A stretch of 64,000 nt of DNA from Williamsia muralis NBRC 105860 (GTDB lineage: Bacteria; Actinomycetota; Actinomycetes; Mycobacteriales; Mycobacteriaceae). A program made the translations under genes and the position numbers. The DNA lies in assembly GCF_001598915.1 (NCBI RefSeq), contig NZ_BDAP01000005.1:124001-188000 (forward strand). Direction: 5' to 3'. Positions 63,819-64,000 of the stretch are shown one piece after another. Every line of letters starts with the position of its first letter. Position 1 is the first letter of the stretch. Below the pieces are notes generated by a model that searched no databases, had not been told where the DNA came from, and saw nothing but the letters and a program-made list of their open reading frames with translations.

Positions 63819-63878
63819 GGTTCGGCAGAGCACATCATTCGGGCTCCGCCCGGGCCATCAAATAAACAGGAGCACACA

Positions 63879-64000
63879 ATGGCAACCATCAGCTACGAAA
63901 ACGCCTGCTGCGTCTACCCGGGCGCCGATTCACTGGCCGTCGACTCACTCAACCTCGACATCGAAGACGGCGAGTTCGTTGTTCTCGTCGGCCCCTCGGG
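63879..64000 (+). CDS. ABC sugar importer ATPase, N-terminal part (cut by window edge)
   Basis: First 40 complete codons of a MsmK/UgpC-like ATPase: MATISYENACCVYPGADSLA, then VDSLNLDIEDGEFVVLVGPSG, the beginning of the Walker A P-loop. The ATG at 63879 has AGGAG about seven bases upstream. It should energise import by the two permeases. The rest lies outside the window. Confidence 0.85.
   Translation, partial: MATISYENACCVYPGADSLAVDSLNLDIEDGEFVVLVGPS

Overview
The window reads as chromosomal DNA of a high-GC actinobacterium of the order Mycobacteriales. Coding frames are strongly GC3-biased, GTG and TTG starts are common, and ATGA/GTGA stop-start overlaps are abundant. Gene order follows the Mycobacterium tuberculosis region from treX/treY through bioAFDB, nadA/nadC, hisDCBH-priA-hisN-hisFI, trpE-trpCBA, lgt, pyk and tesB, with local changes: gltBD sits between lgt and pyk, nadB is absent between nadA and nadC, and treZ is absent next to treY. 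An F420-type oxidoreductase, a mycobacterial-type FadD and BsaP (the mycobacterial biotin-synthase helper) fit this order. A Gordonia-like genus is my best guess, but it is an inference and not proven by the sequence.

Layout. 1-12.8 kb is a mixed left arm: an MDR oxidoreductase, a surface-glycan type cluster (GT2, GT4, WcbI-like protein and a divergent GT4), an F420-dependent oxidoreductase, a HAD phosphatase, a FadD15-like acyl-CoA ligase, a DUF1275 membrane protein, a crotonase and a TesB thioesterase. 12.83-13.2 kb is a gene-free block of nested inverted and direct repeats. 13.2-35 kb is a long minus-strand biosynthetic run, read from 35 kb down: hisD-C-B-H, a small membrane protein, priA-hisN-hisF-hisI, a tautomerase, trpE, a Trp-associated membrane protein, trpC-B-A, lgt, gltB-gltD and pyk. 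No trpF is present, which fits PriA serving both the His and Trp pathways. 35-41.5 kb holds a holin-like membrane protein, an AdhC-like dehydrogenase, the NAD genes nadA-nadC with a divergent NrtR regulator, and a MarR-MFS efflux pair. 41.5-46.7 kb is the biotin block bioA-F-D-B-bsaP plus a DUF2567 membrane protein. 46.8-54 kb has an acyltransferase with an SGNH-like domain and the glycogen/trehalose enzymes TreX and TreY.

54-64 kb is a polyol utilisation locus: xylulokinase, a mannitol/arabinitol-type dehydrogenase, a sorbitol/xylitol-type dehydrogenase, a SorC-family regulator, and an ABC sugar importer (binding lipoprotein, two permeases, ATPase cut by the window edge). An imported polyol would be oxidised to a ketose and phosphorylated by XylB. 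The divergent intergenic region carries a clear palindrome that is probably the SorC operator.

The most distinctive non-coding signals are a perfect 9+9 palindrome between nadA and nrtR, a perfect 9+9 palindrome between hisD and the holin-like gene, a palindrome abutting the MFS start codon, the SorC site, and the repeat block at 12.8-13.2 kb. I saw no rRNA, tRNA, CRISPR array, prophage or insertion sequence.
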